DNA of 64,000 nt from Tillandsia leiboldiana (GCA_029204045.2 CM055061.1:40634977-40698976); one strand, 5' to 3'. Counted from the first letter of the stretch, positions 21,350 through 33,173 are shown. The notes: generated from the letters alone by a model not told the origin. Numbers and translations: made by a program.

Positions 21350-23818
21350 ATCCGCGCATCTCTGTCGTGCTCAAATGTGGCTCATGCAGGCTATAATCCA
21401 AGTCCTCGATCAACAAGATCTGTTGTAACCAACAAAACACTGTCTCACTCACAGGCTGGAAAACTACACAGCCGAGACCCACTGTCTCTCTGACGGCTCC
21501 CAAAGAACCCTGATCTACAGACTGCTATCAGACTCCACTCGGTCCCCAGACACGAGTATAAATGCATCCCACAACAACCCGACCTCTCGGCCCACTACCC
21601 GGGCGAGGAAAACTCTAAGTCCAGAATGAAATATAGAATAGTGGTGTGGGAATGTCTAGAGCAATAAAAACCTAGCCCAAGTTGAAGTTTTCTACAGTCT
21701 GGCTGAGCATGCTGCATATGGCGGGGGTGCTAGGTCAAGTTCCAAGATAACAATAATTAACAGGATGTAGGAAAAATAATAAATCACATGATCATCTGAA
21801 TACATCAGGAACATCAATTTTCACAGACTAGCATGTTATCAATATACTATTCTAATCATGCAAGTTCCTACACATATAGAATTAATGTGCAATCCGTAGA
21901 TCTTGAAGACATGGCCACCCACCTGAAGAGATGAACTGTCCAAGTCCCGCAGCTGAAAATACCAGGAAAACAGTAACTCCAAATCCAACGGGTCCAGCAA
22001 TACCCGCAAACCCCTCCTGAGTACATCACAAGGCTAATGGTTACACTTTATTCCAAAATTTAAACAAGTATACGCAGTCTGAAAATCAGTCCCAAAGATG
22101 CGATTATTTCACCTGCTGAAAGGGCTCCAAAAAATTTCGATAAAAATACCACAGCGATCCTCGCGTCGAGACCTTCGAAACGGGTACCTGCACGCCCAAA
22201 TTCGAGCACCGTAGGCCGAGTTACAAATTCCACAACACAGGGTGCTCACAACCTCACAACAACACGACTGTAAATCCATGCACAGATAAGGGAGAAAATT
22301 ATACCTCCGGGCAAGCCTCCAAAAAATCCAAGAAAAATACTGTGATAATCCTCGTGTCGAGTAGATGCAAAAATTGTATAGGCTCGCCTCGATCCGACGC
22401 TTGTGCGCGGAGAACTCCTCGCAACAACCCTGCTGTCCCAGAACAAGCTCACAGCAACAAGTACCCCAGTAAGCACGGAAAAACTCCTCGAAAAGCACGA
22501 AACGAGGAAAAGCGGAAAATACCAAAATCGTAGCCTTACCTGTCGTGGATCCAACGGCGAAGAAATCGCTCGAAAAGGTGTCGGAGTAGGCCGGGGGAGC
22601 TCGCGCACCGAAACGCGACGGAAGAAACACCGGCGAAGGAACGTCGCGACGCGCCAAGAAAATGGAAATCTCGAAAAGCGTGCCACGAAAAATCCCCAAA
22701 ATCCGCAGATGGATGCAGCACAGCACGAGGATCAACTTCTCTGAAGGAATTGCAGAGAGAAAAGGCCCAGAACTGCTAAAAAGCCCAAGGTGAAGTGAGC
22801 TCGGGCTATTTATAGGCCCACAAAACAAATGGATTAATTCCATTCTTGTCCCCGGTTTCGGGCGCTGGACCATGTTTCGGGCGCCCGAAACCGGCGGTAC
22901 ATTATACCGCATGGATGCGCCCGAAACGCCCAGGTGCCGCCACGTCACCTGCACAGCAAACAGCTGTGCGGGGCGTGCCAGGAGTGGCCACGTGGCCCTC
23001 CCCGAGACCGACACGTGTCCTGCACAGCAAACAGCTGTGCGGGGCGCGTGTGGTGCCGCCGCGTGGCGCCTCCCCGGTCAAACGGGTAGGTGGCGCCCGC
23101 GAATGGCAGGGCACCACCTGTCCCGCACTACTGTCGCGGTCACACGTGCGGGAAGGCGCCGTTGCCACGCACGGGCCCCGAGGCGGGGTCCCACTCCTCC
23201 GTGCGCCGCGCCTGATGAGCCCGCCAATCACGTGCCGACACGTGTCCCCTGCACCCGGTCCACGCACCCTACTTCGGGATTCCGTGGACCGCGCTGCGTG
23301 CACCGACTAACCGGGGGCTGCCACGCGTCCCCCGCCCTGGTCCATGCACCGCCGCGCCAACTCTGTAGACCGCGCATCAAGAGCCCGCCAATCAGGCGGC
23401 GCCACGTGTCCCTGCGCCAGGTCTGTGCACCCGACCGCGAAGCTCTGTGGACCAAACGCTGTAAACCGGCCAATGACAGGCCGCCACGTGGCATGCCGTC
23501 GGTCCACGGCCCCTCCCATGCACCAAAAGCCAATAAAAACTTTCGAGAGTCCGTTTTTGGGCATCCGGACTCAGAATCAAACAAGCAAATATTCGTTTTC
23601 AAGCATTTTTCCGTGCTGAATCCAATTCCAACCTCTGTTTGGCCAAGAACCTTTTCAAAATTTCAGCAAATGCAGCTGAAGGCCAATACAGTAAAAGATC
23701 TCACACAGGGTCCATCTGTGGCATCCCTTTGATGCACTATGGGCCAGATACACCATCACTAGGTGTTCTAACAGTGGATTCACCGGAAAAAGGTTGCATG
23801 GGAACCTGGGCCACTACA
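21350..23818 (-). mobile_element. LTR-b, right fragment
   Basis: Starts with the duplicated ATCCG and continues LTR-b from 6332. It carries a TATA box at 22807-22814, a perfect TTTCGGGCGCCCGAAA palindrome at 22875-22890 and seven CACGTG boxes between about 22990 and 23490. It ends ...GGCCACTACA at 23818. A 301-codon frame at 22109-23014 on the sense strand covers the promoter and leader and is probably a chance frame. Confidence 0.87.
22875..22890. promoter_or_regulatory. Conserved 16-bp palindrome upstream of the TATA box
   Basis: TTTCGGGCGCCCGAAA, perfectly self-complementary, 61 bp upstream (sense) of the TATA box. Equivalent copies lie at 5435-5450 (LTR-a), 27828-27841 (LTR-d) and 44670-44683 (nested solo LTR). 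Weaker versions lie in LTR-c (near 9364) and in the large element's LTRs (near 38542). Confidence 0.65.
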
Positions 23819-24553
23819 AACCATCAGCGCCCGAATCAAGCCTGGAGCGCCACGTGTCCCCGCACAGCAAACAGCGAGTGCAGCCAACCCTTGCGCGACA
23901 CGTGGCACCCCGCACAACGCACAGCGGCGCCAGCCGCTGCGGTCTCGCCACGTGGCGCCGACCGCGCCTGCCCCGTGCACGTCGCCCCGACTGACCCGGG
24001 TGTACGGCCACCTGCCCGCCGTACGTCCACCTGCTCACCGTCGCCGCGTGGACCGCGCGCACGTGAGCCGGCCTATCCGAAGTCGCCACGTGTCCTGCTC
24101 CGGTCCACCATACACCCCGCGCACTCTCGTGGACCGCGCCTACTGCACCGGCCAACCGGGAGCCGCCACCAATCCAAATCCCCGGTGCACGCCTCCGCGG
24201 TGGACCGAGCGGCTGCGCCTCAGTCCGCCGCCGCGCTCCGCCGCCTACCGCCAACGCCGGCGCAACTCCGGCCGCCGGAACAGCGCTCCAATGTCTTGAA
24301 ATCCGTATTTTGCCGATCGGGCTCCGAAAAATACAAGTAAATAGTCCATTTTCATCGTTTTCGCGCGCTGAATCCAAATCCGATGTCCGTTTAGCCAAAT
24401 TCCATTTCCAAAATTTGTCAAAGGCTTTCGGTTAGACAAACTTGCTCCCATTTTACACACTGAGTCCATTCCTTGGGCCCGACGCGCGCACAAACACTTC
24501 CAAAAGCGACCAAACCAACAGTAAACCCTTAAGCGGGGATTCGGGTCCTCACA
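23819..24553 (-). mobile_element. LTR-a, right fragment
   Basis: Continues LTR-a from 5491 after LTR-b and its TSD. It is GC-rich with CACGTG-containing repeats and ends ...GGGTCCTCACA at 24553, the sense 5' terminus. Confidence 0.82.
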
Positions 24554-24603
24554 CAAGGTCCCATCAATGTCCCATCAATGACACATCATTGTCGTATCAA
24601 TAG
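24554..24603. repeat. Short tandem repeat unit, left of LTR-d
   Basis: One unit built on two CCCATCAATG boxes plus ACACATCATTG. Two more units occur at 28334-28422, so LTR-d inserted into a small tandem array with a period of about 45-53 bp. Confidence 0.8.
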
Positions 24604-25275
24604 TGTCACACTCCGGGGTCGAAACTGCGACCCGGGCTCGCCAACAGATCCGCCGCCTATACAAAACCCCGCATAGGCGAAACGTCCTACCTGCAAGAAA
24701 AGGGACTACAACTAAACAGATATCAGAGCTATATAAAATAAAACTACTGGGAGGTAACCTGAAATAATACATCAGTGTACAGGCTCTCAGTACAAGTTAG
24801 ATCCTCACAATACAATAGTCTCTCAAAAGTGGAAATAAAAATAATCTACTGACTGCACTACAAATCTCCAATGTGGGGGTACAGCTACTCTCCAAAGATA
24901 GGTTGGGATCTAGCTCGCGACTCCCTCGCCTCGAATAGCAACTGCAGAATCAGCAACACCCGCTAAGACTCTGCAAAACAAAGGAGAGGAAAGAAAAAAG
25001 AGGGGGAAAACCCCAACGGGTATGAGAACTACACCAAAAGGGAGTTCTCAGTGGGTACCGCCACTAGGCCCGACGGTCAGCCCACTAAGTCTACTAGAGG
25101 CATAAGATAACCATGCAGTAAAAACTGAACAAGAAAGCTGGAGATACTCTACAGCTACCATGCCTCTATCTAAATGCTCAAATGGGGAAAACCAATGAAA
25201 GGTATGCAACCACTCGCACACGATATGCACAATCGACCCAATCGAGCTGACTGCCACATCTGGTCCAGTCAAGTA

Positions 25276-26663
25276 CTCTGTGGATGCTTCTTTCGTTTAC
25301 TATTTAATAGTTGGCCGTTTGCGAACAAAAAGGAAAAGAAAAGAAAACATTGCGAAAATGATTTGAAAAATGTTGGTGTCGAGTGGGCACCGTTTTCAAA
25401 ACCCTGTGGATTTATGGATTTCGAAATAGTTTTGTAAAACCTGGGTGTCGTGTGGGAACCGTTTTCAAAACCCTGTGGATTTATGGATTTCGAAATGGCT
25501 TTGTAAAACTTGGGTGTCGTGTGGGCACCGCTTTCAAAACCCTGTGGATTTATCCTTTCAAAAATAGCCGGCCTCTTTATTACTTATGGAAAATGGTTGT
25601 ATGTATTTGATGCTTGAACTAGTGTGGTTAAAGGTATGATGGTATGGACTTTGTAGTCAGGACGCCATGCATATACAAAGGAGACTCTGCCCGTTTGTAG
25701 AGTGAATTTGTATATGCGGCGGGTCTGGGCACGAGCCGGGGGAGATCGGTTTCAAAAAAAAAAAAAAAATGTATGTAAATTTGGGAGCATCGGTGGCTAT
25801 CCTTCCGCGCGTTTAAACCCCCGGGGCGTGACAGATGATGATGATGATGCGCCTAGTTGATACACTAGAGGTCGCTTTGTGTGATACTGAGATAGTCCGA
25901 TGGGACGCCCTGGTTGATACACTAGGGGGCGCAGGCTTGACTGGACCCGATGTGGCAGTCACTGAGATTTGAGTTATTGTGAGCACCTCGTGAGCGAGTG
26001 GATGCATAGCATGTTCATAGTAGAGTTTTCCTTTGAGCATGGTACTTGAGGCATATTAGCAGTAGAGAGTGTATTCATAGCATGTTCATAGTAGAGTTTT
26101 CCTTTGAGCATGATGTTTGAGACATATTAGCTGTAGTTATTTTCCAGCTTTCCTATTATCTATATGCATACCTATCTGTTTTGCCTCCAGTAGACTTAGT
26201 GGGCATACCGTGGATATTGGTGACGGTACCCACAGGGAACTATCTTTTGCAGTAGTTCTCACACCCGCTGCGGTGACAGGTTCCAGAGGTTGCTGTCCCG
26301 GCTTGTGTTCGTGCGGAGACAGCTGATCGAGGTAAGGGCGTGACCGAGTAGTTCCTTACCAGCATTTTGAGAGTCAGAGGTAGATGTACCCTTTATTTTT
26401 TAGTTTCCACTTTTGTACTGGACAGTCTGAGAGATTTGTATTGTATTTATTTTACATAGGGTGAGAGACTATGTATTGAGGATTTATTTATATCCAGATG
26501 TTCAGTTATGATTCCTGTAGCTACTAGTTTTATTTCCGCTCTGATACATGTTTAGCTATAGATCTGACTTGCAGGGTAGACGCTTCGTCTGTGCGGGGGT
26601 TTCCGTACAGATGGCGGATCTGTTGGCGAGCCCGGGTCGCAGTTTCGACCCCGGGGCATGACA
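25276..26663 (+). mobile_element. Plus-oriented LTR-end fragments inserted in LTR-d
   Basis: The block contains two LTR 3'-type ends in the plus orientation: ...CCGGGGCGTGACA at 25833 and ...CCGGGGCATGACA at 26663. The second half (about 25930-26663) is clear gypsy-LTR sense sequence, including GACTGGACCCGATGTGGCAG and a decayed hairpin near 26240. The first half is unlike the other LTRs, with a 69-bp tandem repeat, a run of A at about 25757-25771 and a GAT microsatellite at 25834-25848. No clean TSD was found, so it may be a rearrangement rather than a simple insertion. Confidence 0.6.
25376..25565. repeat. 69-bp tandem repeat, about 2.8 copies
   Basis: Units start at 25376, 25445 and 25514, each with GTGTCG(A/T)GTGGG followed by TTTTCAAAACCCTGTGGA or a close variant. 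The 69-bp period is a multiple of three, so a short frame repeats a peptide, but nothing else suggests coding. Confidence 0.9.
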
Positions 26664-28320
26664 TTTAATCATGCTTGCTATCAATCGTAGAGGGTAACAT
26701 TCCATGGGATAAGCTTTCACTAATCATCAACATGGATATCTAAATCTTGCAATTCCTTGTACATTTATCCTTCCTAAGCTTACCCCTCAATAACATACAT
26801 TGTGCCCTAAACATGCATGCATTCTAACAGATAGAATTAGAGAACCGTCCACCGGTTCTGGAGACGAAGCAACCCACCTGAATCGCTTTCCGTAGGCAAA
26901 GCTGAAGTCGGTGAAGTGCGCAGTCACTCACTAACAAAATCCGCCGAAACTGTACCCTCGGTACTCAGTCGCGTAAGCCTCTGCTCCAACCAACATCACA
27001 ACCACAACACACTAATCAATACCCCACACACACCAAATAGCGTTTGCTGTTTTTACAATCCAGCCGAGAGATAGGGGATTTTCACCTGCGTGCAGTCATC
27101 TGAAAAATCCAGAAAAATCACGATTGCGATCCTCACGACGAGTAGATGAAGATTGAGTATTTGCATGTCCCGTTCTGACACCTGTAGGCCAAGTTACAAA
27201 ATAAACATCGCGGTAAGCGCGATACTCCACAAGAACAAATCCTGTCAAAATCCGCTCAGAAAAAGTGGGATTTTTACCTTCGAAAAAACCTCAAAAAAAT
27301 CTAGAAAAATCACGATGATGTTCCCTACGATGTGTAGATGCGAAACGAGTACTTGCACGTCACAATCCGATGCTCGAGCGCGGAGAAATCCAAGAAAGAG
27401 TCCGGTGCTGTCCAAAACTCCGCCACAGAAAAAGGGGGTCACAAAACGGCCAAAAACACCCAGGAAAAACTCAAAACGAGGGAGAGCTAAAAATATGAAA
27501 GTCGTAGCCCTACCTATCGTGAAGACAACGGCGCAAGAAACGTTGAAAAATACTGTCAGAGTAGCTCGGGGGAGTCCGTGCACCGAAATGCAATAGGAAA
27601 AGTCGCTGAAGGAGGAGCATCGCAGTGCGCCGAATCGCAGTAGACGTCGAAGTCGTGTCCTCCAAAAATCCCAGAAGTCCTCCACAAGATGTAGCACTGG
27701 ATGAGGAAGAAAATCATTGAAAGAACCTCTGTGAAAAACAGTCCAGAAAAAGTGCTAAAGGGAGGCCTAAGGGGCCTATTTATAGGCCCAGCCCGCAAGG
27801 CCCCCTCGGGCGGATTCGGGCCGAGATTTCGGGCGCCCGAATCCGTCGGGCGCACAAAACGCGCCCACGCCAACGGTCCGACCAGCGCCCGAAACTGGCA
27901 GCTCTCGACACGCGTCCCGCATAGCGGACAGCATGTGCGGGGAGGCCCAGACGCGGCCACGTGGCGTACGGCGCCAATCGGAAGCCGCCACGTGGCACAC
28001 CGTCGATCCACCGGTCCACCGTGCACCCGAAAACATTAGAAATCTTCCGGGTATCCGTTTTCGGGCGTCAGGACTCAGAAAAATAAACCAAATAGTCGAT
28101 TTCCATGGTTTTTCCGCGCTGAATCCAAATCTAATGTCCGTTTCGCGCGGAACCACTTCTAAATTTCGACTGGGGCATCCGAATACACTCGTAATCCATT
28201 TTACGCACTGAGTCCATCACTTGTGTCCAATTTGCGCAAAAACACCGCCGACACACCACATAGGCCTCCATAAGCTGCTGATGCAATAGTAATCCTTACG
28301 TGGGAATTCAGGTCCTCACA

Positions 28321-28430
28321 AATAGTGCCAAGGTCCCATCAATGTCCCATCAATGACACATCATTGTCCTATCAATAGCCCATCAATGTCCCATCAATGA
28401 CACATCATTGTCCTATCAATAGTGCCAAAC
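28321..28430. repeat. Tandem repeat units, right of LTR-d
   Basis: The AATAG duplication is followed by two near-identical units (28334-28378 and 28379-28422) of the type seen at 24554-24603. This is the pre-insertion host array. Confidence 0.8.
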
Positions 28431-28655
28431 ACTATTACATTAACACAAAAATCTACAAGAGAGAGAAAAAGAAAAGGAGTATTCACAATCTCTTTTAAGC
28501 TCAAATTCCACCTTGGAAGTATAAGGGATGGAAACTAGGGCTCCAACTCTCGGGAGACCTTCTAGAACCTTCCGGAAGCTTACTAAAACATCTGAAGGGT
28601 ATCATTCAACCCTTCACACACTAGAACTTCGCAATTTGCTAAAGTTCAGTGTACT
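28431..28655. other. Unassigned spacer
   Basis: About 225 bp with no similarity that I recognise to the surrounding LTRs and no useful frame. It includes a purine-rich GAGAGAGAAAAAGAAAAGGA stretch near 28461. The truncated left end of LTR-e follows. Confidence 0.4.
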
Positions 28656-29579
28656 AGATGCGCCTACCTACTACCCCACATCCCAATTAAGAAGGGAATA
28701 CGTAGGCGGTCCCACTCGGACTACGTCGACAAGCTGTGAAACATAAGTAACAGGCCTAGCTCCGGAGCGGCACTCGAGGTAAGTGACCCCACCAAGGAAG
28801 TATCCGCGCATCTCTGTCGAGCTCAATATGGCTCATGCAGGCTATAATCCAAATCCACGATCAATCAGATCGGAAATAATAACTCAACACTAACAACATC
28901 AGCCGGAAACACTCAACGGCTTGGGACCACCGTCCAGAAACGGCTCCCAAAACATACCACTCAACTGACCACACTAAATCCACTGGCCGGAGGTACTCAA
29001 CCGCCAACCACGAAGGAAGGTCCGTAAGTTCCAGGAGACTCACCCTACAACCCTATTAAACAAGAACAGGTTCTAGGCACAGCACCCCCGTAGCACTCGA
29101 CCAAAAATATGGAAACAACCCTTAGGACCCAGATCACTCGAACCCTCTCGGGTGAGAAAGTTTATAAGATAAGATGACATTTATCACCGAAAACCATTTT
29201 GATATTAGAAACCCAATTTAATGAATTTTAGTTTTTTAAGAAAAATCAGTTAAAACAAGTTTTATTTCCCAAATTCCGAAGGGCCAATGCCTTCATCCAA
29301 TCAAACAAGAACAGGCTCTGGCGACCCTACGAAATTCAGAGGGAAAACATTGGTTTACTGAAATCATGTGTGTCCAAAAAACAATCTGGGTTCAAGGTCC
29401 TGCTATCACCAGCTCAACACTACTACGAGCACAGTGCCAACGACACTGGTCGGAGGATACCCAATGACCCGGGACCACCGTCGACCCGAATGGCTCCCGA
29501 CACTAGCCCTGATCTAGCATCAGCTACCAAACTCCACTCGGCCCCCATGCACGAGTGCCAATGTATCTCACAATATCCC
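28656..29579 (-). mobile_element. LTR-e, left fragment, truncated at its sense 3' end
   Basis: Gypsy LTR sequence starts abruptly at about 28656 in the CTACCTACTACC region, without the TGTCACGCC terminus, so some 0.5-1 kb is missing. It stops at 29579 where LTR-f inserted and resumes at 33709. Confidence 0.8.
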
Positions 29580-30301
29580 TGTGAGGAACCGAATTCCCAC
29601 TTAAGAGATTACTGATGGATTAGTGGCCCTTGGGAGTGTTTGTGCGCGTGTCGGGCCCAAGAAATAGATTTATGGTGCAATTTGGGATTAAGTTTGCATC
29701 ACTGGAGGCCTTTGGGAAATTTTAGAAGTGGAATTGGGCAAAATGGACTTCGGATTTGGATTCAGCGCGCGAAAACGATGAAAATGGACTGCTTACTTGT
29801 GTTTTTCGGAGCCCGGATGACCCGGCATGAATTTCGAGGCATCTTGTACTGTTCCAGTGGCGGCGGGCAGCGGCGGCGGCGGGCAGCGGCGGAGCGCGGC
29901 GGCGCGGGCGCCCGGGCAGGCGCACGGTGCACGGTGGGCCGTGGACCGGGCGGGGCCACGTGGCGGCCACTGGTTGGTCGGTCAACGTGCGCTCGGTCCA
30001 CGGAGCTGGGATTGGCGGCCTCGAGGCGCGTGCCTGGCAGGGGGGCGCAGGCGGCGGCGCAGGCGCACGTTGACCGCGGGTTCCCGCGCTCGGGCGCGCC
30101 ACGCGTCGGCTCCTGCGCGGGCCACGCGGCGCGAGGCTAGGCTCTGCTTTGGCTGTATCCTGTTTGGTGGCGACGTGGCGCAACCAGAGCATTCCGGACG
30201 CGTGATCAACGGCTGGGATTGGGTTACTGTTTGAGCCCGAAAAATTTCGGGCGCCTTGAACATGGGACTTATCCGTCATTTCGTGAATTGTTTGAGCAGC
30301 C

Positions 30302-30309
30302 TATAAATA
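30302..30309 (+). promoter_or_regulatory. TATA box of LTR-f
   Basis: TATAAATA in CCTATAAATAGCCCGAGC, 722 bp from the LTR start. It is conserved in position and context in most LTRs of the window. Transcription should start some 25-35 bp downstream, which leaves an R/U5 part of about 3.3 kb. Confidence 0.75.
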
Positions 30310-32267
30310 GCCCGAGCCTTCTTCTTCTTCAGTTTTTCTGCATTTTCGAGGCTCCTCTCACCCCGAGCCCTTAAGCAAAGTTGCTCCCCTTCGTGTTCTG
30401 CATCCTCTGGAGGATTTTTAGGATTTTGCGTGGCACGCTTCCCAAGGTTTCCATTTTTACGGCGCGGCGCGACGCTCGTCCATTTGTGATCTCCTTCGTC
30501 GCGTTTTGGTGCGCGAGCTCCCCCGGCCTACTCCAACCACCTTTTTGAGCGATTCTTTCGCCGTTGGATCTGCGACAGGTAGGGCTACGATCTTGGTATG
30601 TTTAGCATCTCCTAGTTTCGGATTTTTCTTGGAGTTTTTCCATGCTTACTGGGACCCTTGTTGCTGTGAGGATTTCGGGGACAGCTGGATTGCTGCGTGG
30701 AGTTCTCCGCGCTCGAGCATTGGATCGAGACGAGCCTATACACTTTTTGCATCTACTTGTCATGAGGATTTTTTCTGGGATTTTTCTGAGGCTTTCCCGG
30801 AGGTATAATTTTCTCCCTTAACTGTGCATGGAATTACAGATGTGTTGTTGTGAGGTTGTGAGCACCCTGTGTTGTGGAATTTGTAACTCGGCCTACGGGG
30901 CTCGGAATTGGACGTGCAGGTACCCGTTTCGAAGGTCTCGACGCGAGGATCGCAGCAGTATTTTTGTTGGATTTTTTCGAGTCCGTTCTGCAGGTGGAAA
31001 TTTCACATCTTTGAGGCTGTTTTCGTAGATTGTGTATACTTGGAATATTTTGGATTAAGTGTAACGTTGGACCTTATTGTTGTACCCAGGGGTGTTTGCA
31101 AGTGTTGCTGGACCCGTTGGATCTGGAGACTTTGATTTCAGGGTATTTTCAGCTGTGGGACTTTGGACAGATAGCGCCTTCAGGTGGGTGGCCTTGTCTC
31201 CAAGTTTGATGGACTGGACATTAAATCTGCTATAGTAGGACCATGCATGATAGTGGATTCTTGTGTAGCATGCTAGAATGTAGGAATTGTTATTCCTTGT
31301 ATTTATCTGATGATCTTATGATCTCTTTTGCTTCCTACTACCTGTTAAATTATAGTTATTGGAACTTGACCTAGCACCCCGTCATATGTTGCATGTGTAA
31401 CCAGACTAGTAGAATACCCTCATCTCGGCTAGGTTTATTTATGCTTTAGACATCCACACTATTCTTCTATTCCTGGACATAGTGTCTTCCTCGCCCGGGT
31501 AGTGGGCCGAGTGGTCGGGACTTCCTTTTAGTGTGGGATGCATTTGCACTCGTGCTTGGGAGCAGAGTGGAGTCTGGTAGATATAGTTGGTCGCTTATCT
31601 GTGCCGGGAGCCGTTTGGGTAAACGGTAGTCCCGGGAGGTCTTGTTTCCCTATTTTTACTGTCGCCACTGTGATAGTAGCAGTTGTGTACCAGTGTTAAC
31701 AGGACCTAGAACCCAGAACCCTTTTCGACATACACATGATTTTAGTCTACCAATGTTTTCTTCCAAGCATCGAAGGGCCGCTGGAGTCTGTTCTTGTTTG
31801 ATTGGACAAAGGCATCAGTCCTTCGGGGTTTGGGAATAAATACTTGTTTTATAACTGTTTTCCCTAAAAGAACTAAAAATCATCAAATATGGATTTCTTC
31901 CAGATCAAAATGGCTTTCAGAGATAACTGTCACCTTTTTTATTACAACCTCCTCACCCGAGAGAGTTTGGGTGATCTGGGTTCTAGGGGTCGTTTCTTTG
32001 TCGGGACGAAAGCCACGGGGGCCGAGCATGGAACCTATTCTTGTTGATAGGGTTGAAGGTGCTGGTCTCCCAGAACTTTCGGACTCTGGTTGGTGTCTTC
32101 TACGGGTTGTACCGAGGTTGTCGTGTTCCCGAACTGTAAGGGGGCTGGGAACTTCGATAGGCGGAGCCTAGAGTCTGTTCTTGTTTGATAGGGTTCTAAG
32201 CACCGACCTATCGGGTTTTCCAAACCCTTATGGTGTCGGTCCTTCCTGTGTTATCTGCGTGTTTGTT

Positions 32268-32580
32268 GAGGCAGTTGTTCGCAGTGGATGCGACGTTTGG
32301 CCTGTTTGGCCTGTTGAGACAGTTTCTCGCAGTGGATGCGATGTTGGCCTGTTGAGGCAGTTGTTCGCAGTGGATGCGACGTTTGGCCTGTTTGGCCTGT
32401 TGAGACAGTTTCTCGCAGTGGATGCGATGTTGGCCTGTTGAGGCAGTTGTTCGCAGTGGATGCGACGTTTGGCCTGTTTGGCCTGTTGAGACAATTTCTC
32501 GCAGTGGATGCGATGTTGGCCTGTTGTGGCAGTTTTCTGCAGTGGATGCGATGTTGGCCTGTTGAGGCAGTTTGGTGCGA
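32268..32580. repeat. 86-bp minisatellite in LTR-f
   Basis: Units start near 32275, 32361 and 32447, giving a period of 86 bp and about 3.5 copies. Each unit is two diverged 40-45-bp halves sharing TCGCAGTGGATGCGA and TTGGCCTGTTGAG. It is absent from the other LTRs, so it is a private expansion. Confidence 0.92.
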
Positions 32581-32753
32581 GATGTTTGAGGATTCTAAGT
32601 CCTTCCGTTCAGAGCGTGAGCACGGATTTTGGACTATAGCCTGCAGAGCCACTTGAGCTCGACAGAGTACGCGGATACCTTTGTCCTCGTTGGGGTCGCT
32701 CCCCTCGAGTGCCATGTCCGGGGTGGGTTTGCACTTTGGTATCGCGACTTGTC

Positions 32754-32877
32754 GACGCCGTCCCTCTGACTGAGCCAGTTTTGGCAGTTACGGACGCCGT
32801 CCCTCTGACTGAGCCAGTTTTGGCAGTTACGGACACAGTCCCTCTGGCTGAGCCAGTTTTGGCAGCTACGGACGCCC
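32754..32877. repeat. 39-bp minisatellite in LTR-f
   Basis: Three units (starts near 32754, 32793 and 32832), each with GTCCCTCTG, CTGAGCCAGTTTTGGCAG and TACGGAC. The single-copy equivalent is present in the other LTRs, for example near 7035-7080 in reverse. Confidence 0.9.
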
Positions 32878-33147
32878 TACGTAAGTCTGGTCCTCCGGGA
32901 TATAACGGCAGTAGGTAGGCGCAGGTTTGACTGGACCCTATGCGGCAGTCAGCGTGGATTGGGTGACTGTACTTTGAGAGTTAGTAGATGCATCATGTTT
33001 CTATCTGTTCCACTTTTTGAGCATCTAGATAGAGGCATGGTAGCTGTAGAGTTACTTTTCCAGCCCTTCATTTCAGTATTATATTGTTACTTTATGCCTC
33101 TAGTAGACTTAGTGGGCAGACCGTCGGGCTTGTTGGCGGCACCCACT

Positions 33148-33173
33148 GAGAACTACTGTGGGAAGTAGTTCTC
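33148..33173 (+). other. Conserved hairpin in the LTR leader
   Basis: The arms GAGAACTAC and GTAGTTCTC pair perfectly around an 8-nt loop. Equivalent hairpins are seen at 3019-3044, 5914-5939, 6735-6760 and 48859-48884. Weaker forms are at 25024-25049 and 57457-57483. Confidence 0.65.

Larger units (their letters stand above)
24604..28320 (-). mobile_element. LTR-d, solo LTR with a foreign block inside
   Basis: Begins TGTCACACTCCGGGG and ends ...GGTCCTCACA, with an exact TSD AATAG (24599-24603 and 28321-28325). It has shortened hairpin arms at 25024-25030 and 25043-25049, a TATA box at 27777-27784 and a palindrome at 27828-27841. The segment 25276-26663 has the opposite orientation and replaces about 1.1 kb of normal LTR sequence. 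The parts outside it resemble LTR-h (53854-58023) more than LTR-a or LTR-c. Confidence 0.88.

Noticed and set aside
22109..23014. 301-codon frame as a real gene
   Set aside because: It crosses the LTR promoter and TATA box, has no known domain, and its frame shifts relative to sister LTRs.
22872..23732. 286-codon plus-strand frame
   Set aside because: Antisense to the LTR, built on CACGTG-rich repeats with low-complexity composition and no homologous frame in the related LTRs.
25303..26668. TTTAA as TSD of the inserted block in LTR-d
   Set aside because: TTTAA occurs at 25303 and 26664, but the sequence after the first copy does not start with TG and the short AT-rich match could be chance.
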